Origin: Neobacillus cucumis
GTDB lineage: Bacteria; Bacillota; Bacilli; Bacillales_B; DSM-18226
Direction of reading: 5' to 3'
Assembly: GCF_023715505.1 (NCBI RefSeq)
Contig: NZ_JAMBOH010000007.1
Coordinates: 62,001 to 126,000, forward strand
DNA: 64,000 nucleotides
The translations under genes were made by a program, and so were the position numbers. The stretch's first letter is position 1. Every line of letters starts with the position of its first letter. The notes beneath the pieces are model-generated. The model was given only the letters and a program-made list of their open reading frames with translations, ran no database searches and was not told the origin of the DNA. Positions 63,951 to 64,000 of this stretch are shown piece by piece.

Positions 63951-64000
63951 TTGTACTCCTCCTAAAAATAATAGAAAATCATGAACACCGATAGTTTGAA

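Overview
The window looks like the chromosome of an aerobic, spore-forming Bacillaceae bacterium (Bacillus/Neobacillus-like). Base composition is AT-rich, ribosome binding sites are strong AGGAGG types with many TTG/GTG starts, a complete gerA-type spore germination operon lies at 44.2-48.2 kb, and regulators and operators are Bacillus-like. Almost everything is accessory catabolism, mostly on the minus strand.

Left end (1-8 kb): a truncated LmrA/YxaF-type TetR repressor, then a minus-strand aspartate/C4-dicarboxylate module: GltT-type transporter, aspartase, a GlnK-GlnL-like two-component pair (YcbA/YcbB type) and an ACT-domain malic enzyme. Two perfect TTTTGTN4TTTTGT tandem repeats, the form I recall for the B. 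subtilis GlnL operator, sit upstream of the transporter and of the malic enzyme, so the regulator and its regulon can be proposed from sequence.

8-30 kb: two metallo-beta-lactamase-fold proteins and an MFS carrier, then a long minus-strand block: HSL-type esterase, FAD monooxygenase, AAHS aromatic acid carrier, GntR regulator, two-subunit CoA transferase, MBL hydrolase, CocE-type esterase, SCP-x-type thiolase with its DUF35 zinc-ribbon partner, and two adjacent phosphotriesterase-like proteins, one of which has lost nearly all metal ligands. A promoter at 24.67 kb carries a palindromic operator in its spacer and an identical copy downstream. A 3-hydroxybenzoate-6-hydroxylase-like monooxygenase, a LysR regulator and a divergent SsuABC/NrtABC-type ABC transporter follow. 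The substrate of this block is not evident; aromatic acids, lactones or esters handled through CoA thioesters is the best reading.

30-54 kb: small housekeeping-type genes (one NUDIX gene frameshifted), a ROK glucokinase, and a sugar/inositol-type system (two Gfo/Idh/MocA dehydrogenases, two xylose-isomerase-like epimerases, SDR, ABM monooxygenase, polyol-permease-type MFS) under a LacI regulator with seven TGTAATNNATTACA sites, three before each of two transcription units. After the ger operon come IolB, a second LacI regulator, an M24 peptidase homologue and an MFS carrier with TTGTGAACG(T/C)TCACAA operators. At 53.2-54.0 kb are remnants of three genes (epimerase, fdhD, fdhF/ydeP).

Right end (54-64 kb): a nearly complete pyridine-ring degradation cluster. 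2,5-dihydroxypyridine dioxygenase (NicX), N-formylmaleamate deformylase (NicD), maleamate amidase (NicF) and maleate isomerase (NicE) make fumarate from 2,5-dihydroxypyridine. They are interleaved with two near-identical HpaB-type flavin monooxygenases, a flavin reductase, an NCS1 permease, and a dedicated RibF-like FAD synthetase that appears to start with CTG and has a degenerate riboflavin kinase domain. Replacement of NicC-like enzymes by duplicated HpaB oxygenases with a private FAD synthetase is the most novel system in the window.
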